DNA of 64,000 bases from JBBRCE01 sp038205115 (GTDB lineage: Bacteria > Planctomycetota > Planctomycetia > Pirellulales > JBBRCE01): assembly GCA_038205115.1 (NCBI GenBank), contig JBBRCE010000008.1, forward strand, positions 62,001 to 126,000, read 5' to 3'. The notes under the pieces were generated by a model. The model saw only the letters and a program-made list of their open reading frames with translations, had not been told where the DNA came from and ran no database searches. Positions within the stretch are counted from its first letter, which is position 1. Each line of letters begins with the position of its first letter. Positions 34,401-41,720 of the stretch are shown piece after piece. Made by a program: the position numbers and the translations under genes.

Positions 34401-35627
34401 GCGATTGCCGTATTTGGCATACGGACCGGAATGCACGGGCGAGCGATCGTTGGCGTAAATCACGTGGCAAGCCGTGCAACCGCTGGAGCGGTAGTCGCCA
34501 GGATGATCGTTGGTGCCGAGAAAGTTCAACGTGGGATCGAAGAGCCGCGTTTTGGCCAGGCCAATGAACACCGGATCGGTGCGATTTTCCGTGCCCAGGC
34601 CGCGATTGCTCAAACGGGTGCGCGGTCGGCCCGATTCTTCCAAACGCTCGGGGATACCGACCTCCGGACGGAAGCGGCCGCCTCGCTCAAAAATACGCAA
34701 AACGTTGGCCGGCTGCGACATTTCGAAACGCGGCAGTGGGTCGAGATAGCACAGCACGCCCTTGTTGACGATCTCATCGGCCGTGGGCTGAGGCACGGTT
34801 TGAATCCGCTGCGGCACGCCATTGACGCCGTAACTTTCGCCATACAGTGCATGCTTCGACGGCACCGCGCCGTTATTGTAAAGCGCGGAGCCCCACAGCA
34901 TATCGCCATGCGTCATCATGCTTTTGCGAACGTGCAGCACTTCGCGCTGGTGGCAACTGCCGCAACTGACGTCCGCCACTCGCAGGTCGCCGGGGTTCAC
35001 AAATCGAATGAACTCCGGCGATTCGTGATTGAGTAGCGCATAAGTGCGCACCGGGTTGGCGCTGGTTCGCCAGACGTCCGGAAAGCACGGTTTGATATGC
35101 GCATCTTCTTTGCAGGTGGCCGTGGGATCGCCGCCGTGGCAATCGATGCAGCCCAGCCGCACGGTACGCTTGTTGTGCATGTCGTGAACATTTTCGTGGC
35201 AGGCAATACAGCCTTGGCTCTTGGCCAGCGCATCGGCATCGGTTTGTAACGACAACGGCGACGGCTCAATACGCGGACCAACGCCGGTGTTATTGCCCGT
35301 GCCACTTCCGGTATCAACGCCCGTTTCGAACGCCTGCGGTTTGCCATGAAAGGCCGCGCCATGTGGGTTAATCATGGTGCCATCGACTGGCGGCAGGGGC
35401 ATGATCGCATCGGCAGGCAACGGGCGAAAGGTGTTTGCGCCTGCGGCAGTATCCGGCTCGATCACGATCGGACGCTGCGCCGGCGCGGCTTGCGTCGGAC
35501 GCGAAGCCACGCGAATTTGCGATTGTTGCGCCCAGGCCGGCATGTGCAACGCGAATAACACGAACGCGGACGCGAGCATGCAAACAACCGTTCGTCGCAA
35601 AGCTTGTGCTGGCTGCTTGAAATTCAT
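31401..35627 (-). CDS. ten-haem c-type cytochrome with C-terminal LVIVD repeats
   Basis: This encodes 1408 residues with a clear signal peptide (MNFKQPAQALRRTVVCMLAS ... AWAQ). Ten canonical CxxCH haem sites lie between about 140 and 895: CIACH, CIDCH, CGSCH, CTACH, CIVCH, CVDCH, CEDCH, CIACH, CFGCH and CTDCH. A CGDQCAH sequence is not canonical. The last 400 residues hold LVIVD-type propeller repeats (GLVVVSIDDPKHP, GIKVLDITNLACP, GLVILDITVPDQP, GMRVVQLTNPETP), predicted to form a beta-propeller. The product should be a periplasmic or surface electron carrier. It follows the outer-membrane-barrel candidate by 50 bases on the same strand, which suggests a porin-cytochrome pair. Haem counts are read from sequence; the function as an electron conduit is inferred. 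Confidence 0.9.
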   Translation of the reverse strand: MNFKQPAQALRRTVVCMLASAFVLFALHMPAWAQQSQIRVASRPTQAAPAQRPIVIEPDTAAGANTFRPLPADAIMPLPPVDGTMINPHGAAFHGKPQAFETGVDTGSGTGNNTGVGPRIEPSPLSLQTDADALAKSQGCIACHENVHDMHNKRTVRLGCIDCHGGDPTATCKEDAHIKPCFPDVWRTSANPVRTYALLNHESPEFIRFVNPGDLRVADVSCGSCHQREVLHVRKSMMTHGDMLWGSALYNNGAVPSKHALYGESYGVNGVPQRIQTVPQPTADEIVNKGVLCYLDPLPRFEMSQPANVLRIFERGGRFRPEVGIPERLEESGRPRTRLSNRGLGTENRTDPVFIGLAKTRLFDPTLNFLGTNDHPGDYRSSGCTACHVIYANDRSPVHSGPYAKYGNRGTASSLSPGDPMIPKNESGHPIEHRFARGNSIPTSQCIVCHIHPGTNVMNSYIGYMWWDEESDGELMYPAQQRYPSAEQAANIQFRNPNESAIRNNLADPEFVANLTDLNVATRHNQFADFHSHGWAFRAVFKRDRRGNLLDHNGDILVNATNEDMRKAIAIVAEMKEPYFDAANKPAAVVKSQEMNLDKQRDGLPVHLLDIHMEKGMHCVDCHFEQDVHGNGRLQREVRGAIEIRCEDCHGTATEKTSLHTGGPAAYTSGPKGRDLETLRTPNGRRRFEYENGKLYQNSMVEDNLRWEVIQTADTIDPASEHYNVRSHMAKTVRFNQQDQLEWGGNCGDQCAHSNKKMSCIACHSAWNPSCFGCHLPQKANVKAPSLHNEGDVSRNLVSYNFQTLRDDVFMLAHDGDVTGNRINPARSSCAIHVGSYNNNRESIYVQQQTISADGMSGIAFSTNVPHTVRAAALRPGHPSQNRANGETKNCTDCHVSAANDNNAIMAQLLMQGTNYVNFIGRYTWVAEGEHGLEAVEVTERDEPQAVIGSTLQHTAYPDFFRKHVEQGGELKHAHEHPGKDISENITHPLRKPEILGLQSRGEYLYAACGEGGIRIFDIAFVDDKAFSERITTAPVSPLGQQFFVPSTYCTAVAAPATIAPDPTRKQKPENREQAIHGMYGSIYATDRAEGLIIIGVGTLLDGDPLNNFLQRDLTFNPDGILNGARNLAIIGTYAYICCDAGLVVVSIDDPKHPCVTRVLGPDVINCATAVQAQFRYAYVCDHDGIKVLDITNLACPTVVNCYPLAEAHSIYLARTFAYVAAGSQGLVILDITVPDQPRLDQIYNAGGCINDTRDVKLGITYTSEFAYLADGCNGMRVVQLTNPETPGNAGFSPRPTPQLVATRKPLKGGAALAISKGIDRDRAVDESGNQIAVFGRIGARPLSAAEQKQMYLRNGRLWQVADDPFWGGYNYQPQIKAMFDRRFPQVPIRVDAANRLPPPAPPMRMVR

Positions 35628-35677
35628 GCGATCAAACCTTTCAACCGCGCGGTGAAAACCGCCCCGACCCGGTCGTA

Positions 35678-37783
35678 TTAGTATTGGACGAGAATGTTCA
35701 TGAACGAGGCGAACATCGTGTCGACGCTGCCGGCGATGGGGTTGTAAATGTCTTTAAAACCGTCGCCCGGAATCAAGCCGGAAATGCCGGCCGTGACGAT
35801 CAGGTTATTGTTCAACCGCGGACGATATTCCACGCCGAGGCTCAGATCCGTGCCAATGCTGCGATGGATATCTTTTTGAAAAATGAACTGCTGCAGCGGC
35901 GCGACTTCGTCGAACCACAAAAAGTTGCAGTTGGTCACCAGCCGCGCCTTGGGAGTAACGTCAAAGTCCATGCCGACGTTTGCCAGAAAGACGCCCGGGT
36001 TGACAAAATTCGATTGCCCTTCGGTCTTACTGGAACGCAGATCGGCTACCAGGCTGCCGGGCTGTTTGAGGTTGACGCCCAACAGTCCGATTTTCTGATG
36101 CTGCCAGAAACTGAACTCGCCGCCCGCGAAGTTGGGATTATCCAAAATCGTGTCGAAACCTTGGCCCTTGTGGTCGAGCGGATCTTTGTCGCCCGAGGCG
36201 TAAAACACCGAACTTCGAAAGCGGACCCAGTCGCGGTCGTACGAAACTTCGGCCGCGGCCATGAACGCGCTGATCAGCAGCGGTTGCTGCGCCAGTGGAC
36301 TGAGGCTGTCTTGTCCGCAGACGTAATACAGCGCGTGATCGATATTGAAGCGATTGATATGGCCATCGCCGGCCCAGCCAAAATAGTACGTTTCGACTTC
36401 ATGCGGCAGCGCGATGCCGGCCGGATCGGGCCGCACTAAAAAACCGTTATCGTCGTAGTGCAGCGTGGGATCGTCGTGATTAATATGCAGGCTGAACTGC
36501 GTGGTGTAGCCTGGGAAGATGAAGTCCTGACGGTAGTAGTTCAGCACGACGACGTCCTGCCCACGATCTTCGAAGGTATTCAATTCGCTATTGGTATCTT
36601 TTTCGGCCTGATCGAACCACAGGACGTTGAATTGATCGCGATTGGCCGAATTGGTGCCAAACAGCCGCACGCCGCGATTCACATCGCTGAAAATGAAGCC
36701 GCGGAAATCGCTGGTGAACGGTTGCGAACCGACGCGCGCGGAAACGAAATCGTAATTCGGTCCGATGTCTGCCAGCTTCGATTCCAAAAACCATTCTTGC
36801 AACGCAAAATCGGTGCGGTACCGTGTGCTGCCCTTACGCACATCGGGGCTGACAATGCCAAGTTCGTTGACGTCGAGATAATTGAGATTGAATTGCGGCG
36901 TAATCAGCACGCGCCAATCGGTGGGCTTAAAGGCCGCGTCGCCGTGATTCAATTCGAACGATAAACGAAAGTTCTGCACCGCCGCGAATTGGTTCGGATC
37001 GCCGAAAAAATCGACTTGGCCCGGACGTCGCGTGGACTCGAACGGCGTGGTGGGCGTCGGCACTTGCCGCGTTTCCAGTACCGTCTCGCTCTCGAGCGTG
37101 GTCTTGAAAAACGTGTGCTGGCCAATGATCGGATAATCGCCTTTGAACACGTTTTGCCGATACGGATCGTACCAATGCCCTTCGGCATAGGGATAATCTT
37201 CCATCGCCGGATGGCCGTGGCCGTAACGATCCCAGGCCGGAAAACCCGAGCGCCAGCGATCTTCCAGCGGAATGAAATCCGAAGTTTCCGGTCCGGCGGT
37301 TGGCAGCACGCCTGTGCGGCCGGTGTAGCCGAGCGGCGCTTCGATTGGATAGATCACCAACTCCGGACCGGCGAATGTGATGTCGGGAGTTTCGGCTTCT
37401 CGCAACACTTCCAGCGGCGAACGCAACACGGGAGGCTCGACGTCACCCGTCGGTTCGCGCGAAATCGCCGGTGGCGTGGGCACCGCGCGATTCAACGCCG
37501 GCGGCGCGGGCATGTCTGTTGGCGGCAGGATTGTCGCGCGTGGCGTTTCATCGTCAGCAATGAACCGTAACGGCATCACCGGCTGGTCGTAACCCACCAA
37601 GGAGATGGTCGGAAAACTTGGCAGCAGTTGCTGGTCCGCGCTAGCATTCAGCGGCTGTTCAGCAGTCGCCGCCAAATCGCCCGCGCTCAGCACCAGCGCT
37701 AGCAAAGCCACGAGCAGCGCCCGTTTTGCCAGCCCGCTCGCTGCTAGCGCAATCCAGCCGCCACCACCGCCGGCCATTCGCAT
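35678..37783 (-). CDS. probable outer-membrane beta-barrel protein paired with the multihaem cytochrome
   Basis: This encodes 701 residues from the ATG at 37783 (a second ATG lies two codons on). The frame is open to 37915, but the signal-like segment ALLVALLALVLSAGDLAATA follows this start. A Pro-rich linker (about 60-150) leads to some 450 residues of alternating aromatic/polar strands such as FRLSFELN, WRVLITPQFNLNYL, YYRQDFIFPGYTTQFSLHI and TPKARLVTNCNFLWF, ending in aromatic FASFMNILVQY. A terminal aromatic residue and strand spacing of 10-14 residues fit an outer-membrane barrel. The family is not recognised. It is the first gene of an apparent operon with the ten-haem cytochrome. No CxxCH is present. 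Transport or electron-conduit roles are inferred from the neighbour. Confidence 0.7.
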   Translation of the reverse strand: MRMAGGGGGWIALAASGLAKRALLVALLALVLSAGDLAATAEQPLNASADQQLLPSFPTISLVGYDQPVMPLRFIADDETPRATILPPTDMPAPPALNRAVPTPPAISREPTGDVEPPVLRSPLEVLREAETPDITFAGPELVIYPIEAPLGYTGRTGVLPTAGPETSDFIPLEDRWRSGFPAWDRYGHGHPAMEDYPYAEGHWYDPYRQNVFKGDYPIIGQHTFFKTTLESETVLETRQVPTPTTPFESTRRPGQVDFFGDPNQFAAVQNFRLSFELNHGDAAFKPTDWRVLITPQFNLNYLDVNELGIVSPDVRKGSTRYRTDFALQEWFLESKLADIGPNYDFVSARVGSQPFTSDFRGFIFSDVNRGVRLFGTNSANRDQFNVLWFDQAEKDTNSELNTFEDRGQDVVVLNYYRQDFIFPGYTTQFSLHINHDDPTLHYDDNGFLVRPDPAGIALPHEVETYYFGWAGDGHINRFNIDHALYYVCGQDSLSPLAQQPLLISAFMAAAEVSYDRDWVRFRSSVFYASGDKDPLDHKGQGFDTILDNPNFAGGEFSFWQHQKIGLLGVNLKQPGSLVADLRSSKTEGQSNFVNPGVFLANVGMDFDVTPKARLVTNCNFLWFDEVAPLQQFIFQKDIHRSIGTDLSLGVEYRPRLNNNLIVTAGISGLIPGDGFKDIYNPIAGSVDTMFASFMNILVQY

Positions 37784-38175
37784 GGCGGCAGCCGCACACA
37801 GCTTGCGGCGGGCATTGCCGGAAGCATCGGATGGCAAGCGGTCTGTAAAACGAGGCAAAACTGTCACCCCACTGGCGAGCGATTCGCCCAAACCCCCAAT
37901 GCACGTCGGCCACACGGCCGTTTAAAGCGCATATACAATCTGGATCGGTTGTAACGACTGTTCCCATGAGAGCGAACGTGCGAAGAGCGCTCATTTTCAG
38001 GTTTATTCTGCCGATGATAGATTTGCGGCGCTAGCCCCAGCCGGTTAACGTGGTGGTAGGACACCGCAAATTGCCCCGCCCCGCGGCATCCTGCCTGGGC
38101 ATTCAGGTCGTCCGCCTCGCTACGAATTTTTGTAGCTGAATCTCGTCACACACGATTAACTTGAGATCAACGCAG
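37784..38175. other. intergenic region between divergent envelope genes
   Basis: About 390 bases lie between the barrel gene (minus) and the HbpS-like gene (plus). No gene is recognised. A short GCTAC/GTAGC inverted repeat lies around 38118-38135, and a TATATG-type box is on the minus strand near 37930 without a good -35. Control of both genes should lie here. Confidence 0.45.
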
Positions 38176-40182
38176 ATGAGTTCACTTCGCTCTGAAAAGT
38201 TGCGATCCTTTGGCGGCCCGCGTCGGCTGCGGATGGAAACGCTCGAAGCGCGGCAGATGATGGCCGCCGACACCATTTCGGCAGTCGAGGTCAAACAGTT
38301 GCTCAATCGCGCGGCGGCCGCTTCCGTCCGTCAAGATGCGATCATTGCCGTGGTCGATCGCAACGGCAACATTTTGGGTGTACGTGTCGAAGCGGGCGTT
38401 GTGCAGAACATTCCCGACGTTAACACGCAATACTTTGCCATCGATGGCGCCGTGGCCGAAGCCCGCACCGCCGCTTTCTTTTCCAGTAACGAAGGCGCGA
38501 TCACTTCGCGCACCGTGCGACAAATCAGTCAGTCGACCGTGACGCAGCGCGAGGTGCAATCGAATCCGAATGTGCCGACGCTCAGTTCGCCGTATCGCGG
38601 GCCGGGCTTTGTGGCACCGATTGGCGTGGGCGGCCACTTTCCGGCGCAAATCCAAAACACGCCGCTGGTGGATCTGTTTGCCATCGAACACACCAATCGC
38701 GACAGCATCGTGCATCCCGGTGCCGATTCCATTCATGGCACGGCCGACGATATCACCATGTTGGCGCGGTTCAACATCAATCCGGCGTATGTCAGCCCCG
38801 GTCAAACCATCGCCGCGCCAGAAACGTATGGCTTCACATCGAAACTCAATTTGTACATGCAGGGCCGCGGCATCGGCACGCTGCCCGGCGGAATTCCACT
38901 CTATAAAAACGATATCCTCGTCGGCGGCATCGGCGTGTTTTTTCCCGGTAGTTATGGCTTTGCCGATTACGAACAAAACTTCATCCAGGGCATCGGCCAG
39001 ACTGACGACCAGCGCGTCAACGCGCCGCTGGAATTGCAAGCCGAGTGGATCGCCTTTGCTGCTGCCGGCGGCTCGAGCGCGCTCAATGCGCAGGTGGGCA
39101 TCATCGGCGGCTTGGCGCCTGTGCCAGGCTTTGATCTCTCGGCCAACGTCTTGAAGCCGATCAATTTGGCGGGACTGACGTTGGACACAATCGGTCCGAG
39201 CGGCGCCCAGGGCATCAAGCAGGTGCAAATGGCCGGCGTTTACGCAGGGCAAGAATATTCGACCTATCTGAACGTGGAACAAAATCGTCTGATCGATCCG
39301 CTCGATCCCAACAATGCCAATCCGGCTGGCTTTACGTATCACGTCAAAGACGGAACACCTGTGCCGGCTGGCTACCTGGTCAACCCGCACGATGGCGTGG
39401 GCATTACCGCCGCGCAAGTCACGACCATTATCAACCAAGGTATTCAACAGGCCGTAGCCACGCGTTCGGCCATTCGCGCGTTAGGCAGCACGGCGCATAT
39501 GGTACTGGCCGTTTCCGACCACAACGGCGATGTCGTGGGACTGTATCGAATGGTCGATGCGCCGGTGTTTTCGATCGACGTGGCGGTGGCGAAATCTCGC
39601 AACGTCAATTACTACTCCGATCCCACGCTGCTGCAGTATTACGACAAAGTTTCCGATCCGATTGGGCCAGATACGACCACGCCCTACGGCACGGCCTATA
39701 CGAATCGCACGTTCCGGTTTTTATCGGCGCCGCGCTATCCGACTGGTGCGCCCGACGGCACGCCGGCTGGCGCGTTTTCGATTTTGCGTAACGACTTTGT
39801 GCCGGCCTCCGGGATCAATCCGCTCACGGCGGAAAACTACGGCGCGCCGGTGGCCGCCTCCGTGTTTTCGTCGTTCACCACGCCTACACTGGCATTCGAC
39901 GCGTTCAATCCCGGCCGTAACTTCCGCGATCCGCGGATCATTTACACCAACAATCCCAATCAGAACGGCATCGTGTTCTTTCCCGGTAGCAGCCCGCTGT
40001 ATAACGGCACATCGATCATCGGTGGCCTGGGCATCAGCGGCGACGGCGTCGATCAAGACGACACCGTCACGTATTACGGCGCCGTGGGATTTGCCGCGCC
40101 GGACGCCATCCACGCAGACAACTTCTTCATTCGCGGCGTCCGCTTGCCATACCAAAAGTTCAGCCGCAACGCCACCGGCTAA
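38176..40182 (+). CDS. exported tandem HbpS/GlcG-like (DUF336) protein
   Basis: This encodes 668 residues from the ATG at 38176. The N-terminus has a LEPR-XLL type planctomycete signal (RLRMETLEARQMMAAD, 18-33). Two HbpS/GlcG-like regions follow, recognised from the paired core segments IIAVVDRNGNILGVRV (first, about 54-70) and MVLAVSDHNGDVVGLYRM (second, about 443-462). Each is followed by an AVA-E/K-AR helix and later by a GG(I/L)G(I/V) glycine turn. In HbpS from Streptomyces this fold binds haem; in other members the ligand is unknown. A double, exported form of this size is unusual. It is divergent from the barrel-cytochrome pair, so a haem-related job is an attractive inference. A small conserved-looking gene follows 30 bases later. 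Confidence 0.75.
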   Translation: MSSLRSEKLRSFGGPRRLRMETLEARQMMAADTISAVEVKQLLNRAAAASVRQDAIIAVVDRNGNILGVRVEAGVVQNIPDVNTQYFAIDGAVAEARTAAFFSSNEGAITSRTVRQISQSTVTQREVQSNPNVPTLSSPYRGPGFVAPIGVGGHFPAQIQNTPLVDLFAIEHTNRDSIVHPGADSIHGTADDITMLARFNINPAYVSPGQTIAAPETYGFTSKLNLYMQGRGIGTLPGGIPLYKNDILVGGIGVFFPGSYGFADYEQNFIQGIGQTDDQRVNAPLELQAEWIAFAAAGGSSALNAQVGIIGGLAPVPGFDLSANVLKPINLAGLTLDTIGPSGAQGIKQVQMAGVYAGQEYSTYLNVEQNRLIDPLDPNNANPAGFTYHVKDGTPVPAGYLVNPHDGVGITAAQVTTIINQGIQQAVATRSAIRALGSTAHMVLAVSDHNGDVVGLYRMVDAPVFSIDVAVAKSRNVNYYSDPTLLQYYDKVSDPIGPDTTTPYGTAYTNRTFRFLSAPRYPTGAPDGTPAGAFSILRNDFVPASGINPLTAENYGAPVAASVFSSFTTPTLAFDAFNPGRNFRDPRIIYTNNPNQNGIVFFPGSSPLYNGTSIIGGLGISGDGVDQDDTVTYYGAVGFAAPDAIHADNFFIRGVRLPYQKFSRNATG

Positions 40183-40212
40183 TTCCTGTCAACGATCAAC
40201 CAGGTGCATGGC

Positions 40213-40584
40213 ATGGATGCCTCGCGAAACCCACACAATTGGCTGACGTCGCTGCTGGTTGCCGCGGCGCTACAGGCTGGCGCTACCGCGCCGCTGCGAG
40301 CCGAGTGTCCCGAAGATCCGCACGCGCGGGCAGGCTATCCGCAGCAAGTGGCGCCACGCGCGCGGGTCAGCAACACGCCCGCCTACGACGGCTACTATGT
40401 GGGCGGCAGTTCGCCCATTCGCGGCGACGGCCCTTGCCTGCCGGCCGAAGGCGTCTGGGGCTGGGATTATTTCGGCTCGCTGTACCAGCGCCGCGTCGAT
40501 CTAGGCTGGCTGCACGACAGGCACGCTGCCAAACCCGCTCCGGCTTACAAGACCGACGGCCCCAAATTGCTGCATAAAGATTAG
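40213..40584 (+). CDS. small exported protein of unknown function
   Basis: This encodes 123 residues from the ATG at 40213 (a GTG three codons upstream is possible). A weak signal peptide (WLTSLLVAAALQAGATAPLRA) precedes a short mature protein rich in Gly, Pro, Tyr and Trp. It contains AYDGYYVGGSSPIRGDGPC and VWGWDYFGSLYQRR, which look like conserved structural motifs. I recognise no family. It follows the HbpS/GlcG-like gene by 30 bases and is probably its operon partner. It runs convergent to the M28 gene with a 30-base gap. Confidence 0.65.
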   Translation: MDASRNPHNWLTSLLVAAALQAGATAPLRAECPEDPHARAGYPQQVAPRARVSNTPAYDGYYVGGSSPIRGDGPCLPAEGVWGWDYFGSLYQRRVDLGWLHDRHAAKPAPAYKTDGPKLLHKD

Positions 40585-40614
40585 TGCGCGGTCAACGCTC
40601 GGTGGTTGGCGCCA

Positions 40615-41637
40615 TTATTTGTTCACTTCCTTTTTGAGCCATTCTTCCAGCACCCAGCCCACTTTGGCCAGCGATAAATCCGAACAATTCTCAGGCACAT
40701 CGCCCGTGGTGTGCCAATGTGGGTAGTCGAAGTCGATCACGTCGCACACCGGAATCTTGGCGACCAGGTTCAATCGCAGGTGATCGTCGCGGACTTCGTG
40801 CTTAGGCTTGAGCGCGAATTCGGTTACGCCCAACTTGCGGGCAACGCCCCACAGATCATCGACCACGGCTTTGGTATTCTTCCACGAGATGCTGTTCCGC
40901 TCCTGAAACAGTTGCAGCTTAGTTCCGCCCACCATGTCGAGCAACACGCCGTTGCGATAGGTGTATGCCGGCGGATGGTGGACGTACTCTTGCGAAAAAT
41001 AATCGGAGCCCAGAAAGTAATCGCCCCGTTCGGCGTAGACCAGCTCTTCGCCATCGAACAAGACGAAGTCAATGCCGACGCCCGCCTTGGGTTTGATCTT
41101 GGCCATGTCGTGGGCCATGGCCATCATGATGGCCACGCCGCTGCCGCCATCGTTAGCGCTGACAAAGCGTCCGCGCGGGTTTTTACGGTCTTGATCCGGA
41201 AACGGCCGCGTATCGTAATGCGAGCAGAGCATGATCCGCTCCTTCGCCTCGGGCTGCCATTGGATGATGATGTTGGCCATCTCGACGGCCGAACCATCGA
41301 TGGGATCGCGGACGCGGAATTCTTGCTTGTCGACCTTAGCCCCAAACTTGGTGAAATGATCGATGATCAATTTCTGCTGGTCGGCCATGCCGGCCGTGCC
41401 ACTTTTGCGCGGGCCGATTGCGCAAACCTGCTTCAAATACTCCATCGCCCGCACGCCGTCGAACGGAATGTCTTTCAACTGCAGTTTGGAAACGGCCGGA
41501 TCGGGCAGATCGCCGGGCGGACGGTCGTAGACGAGCAGCAAATAGCCCACGATCAACGTGGTGATTCCGACAATGCCGCCCAGCAAATAGGTCTGCAGGC
41601 CGGGCTTTGACGTTCGAGATTCGGGTTTGGTTTTCAT
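40615..41637 (-). CDS. membrane-anchored M28 family zinc enzyme, glutaminyl-peptide cyclotransferase-like
   Basis: This encodes 340 residues from the ATG at 41637 (MKTKPES). One transmembrane helix (about 17-37) anchors the protein. The zinc-dependent domain shows CSHYDTRPF, SANDGGSG (zinc Asp), VLFDGEELVY (catalytic Glu and zinc Glu), LLDMVGG (Asp), VRDDHLRLN (Asp) and PHWHTTGD (substrate Trp and zinc His). This set and spacing follow animal-type glutaminyl-peptide cyclotransferases, which turn N-terminal Gln into pyroglutamate. Ordinary M28 aminopeptidases bind two zincs and lack the WHT and DDH pattern. The assignment to cyclotransferase over aminopeptidase rests on those motifs. It follows pckA on the same strand, 83 bases apart. 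Confidence 0.82.
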   Translation of the reverse strand: MKTKPESRTSKPGLQTYLLGGIVGITTLIVGYLLLVYDRPPGDLPDPAVSKLQLKDIPFDGVRAMEYLKQVCAIGPRKSGTAGMADQQKLIIDHFTKFGAKVDKQEFRVRDPIDGSAVEMANIIIQWQPEAKERIMLCSHYDTRPFPDQDRKNPRGRFVSANDGGSGVAIMMAMAHDMAKIKPKAGVGIDFVLFDGEELVYAERGDYFLGSDYFSQEYVHHPPAYTYRNGVLLDMVGGTKLQLFQERNSISWKNTKAVVDDLWGVARKLGVTEFALKPKHEVRDDHLRLNLVAKIPVCDVIDFDYPHWHTTGDVPENCSDLSLAKVGWVLEEWLKKEVNK

Positions 41638-41720
41638 AGCCGTTATTGTAGGGAAATTGGCTGGCTGGCGAAATTCCGAAATCGAAAGGCAACCGCTGGA
41701 CTCCAAATTCCTGCACGCGT

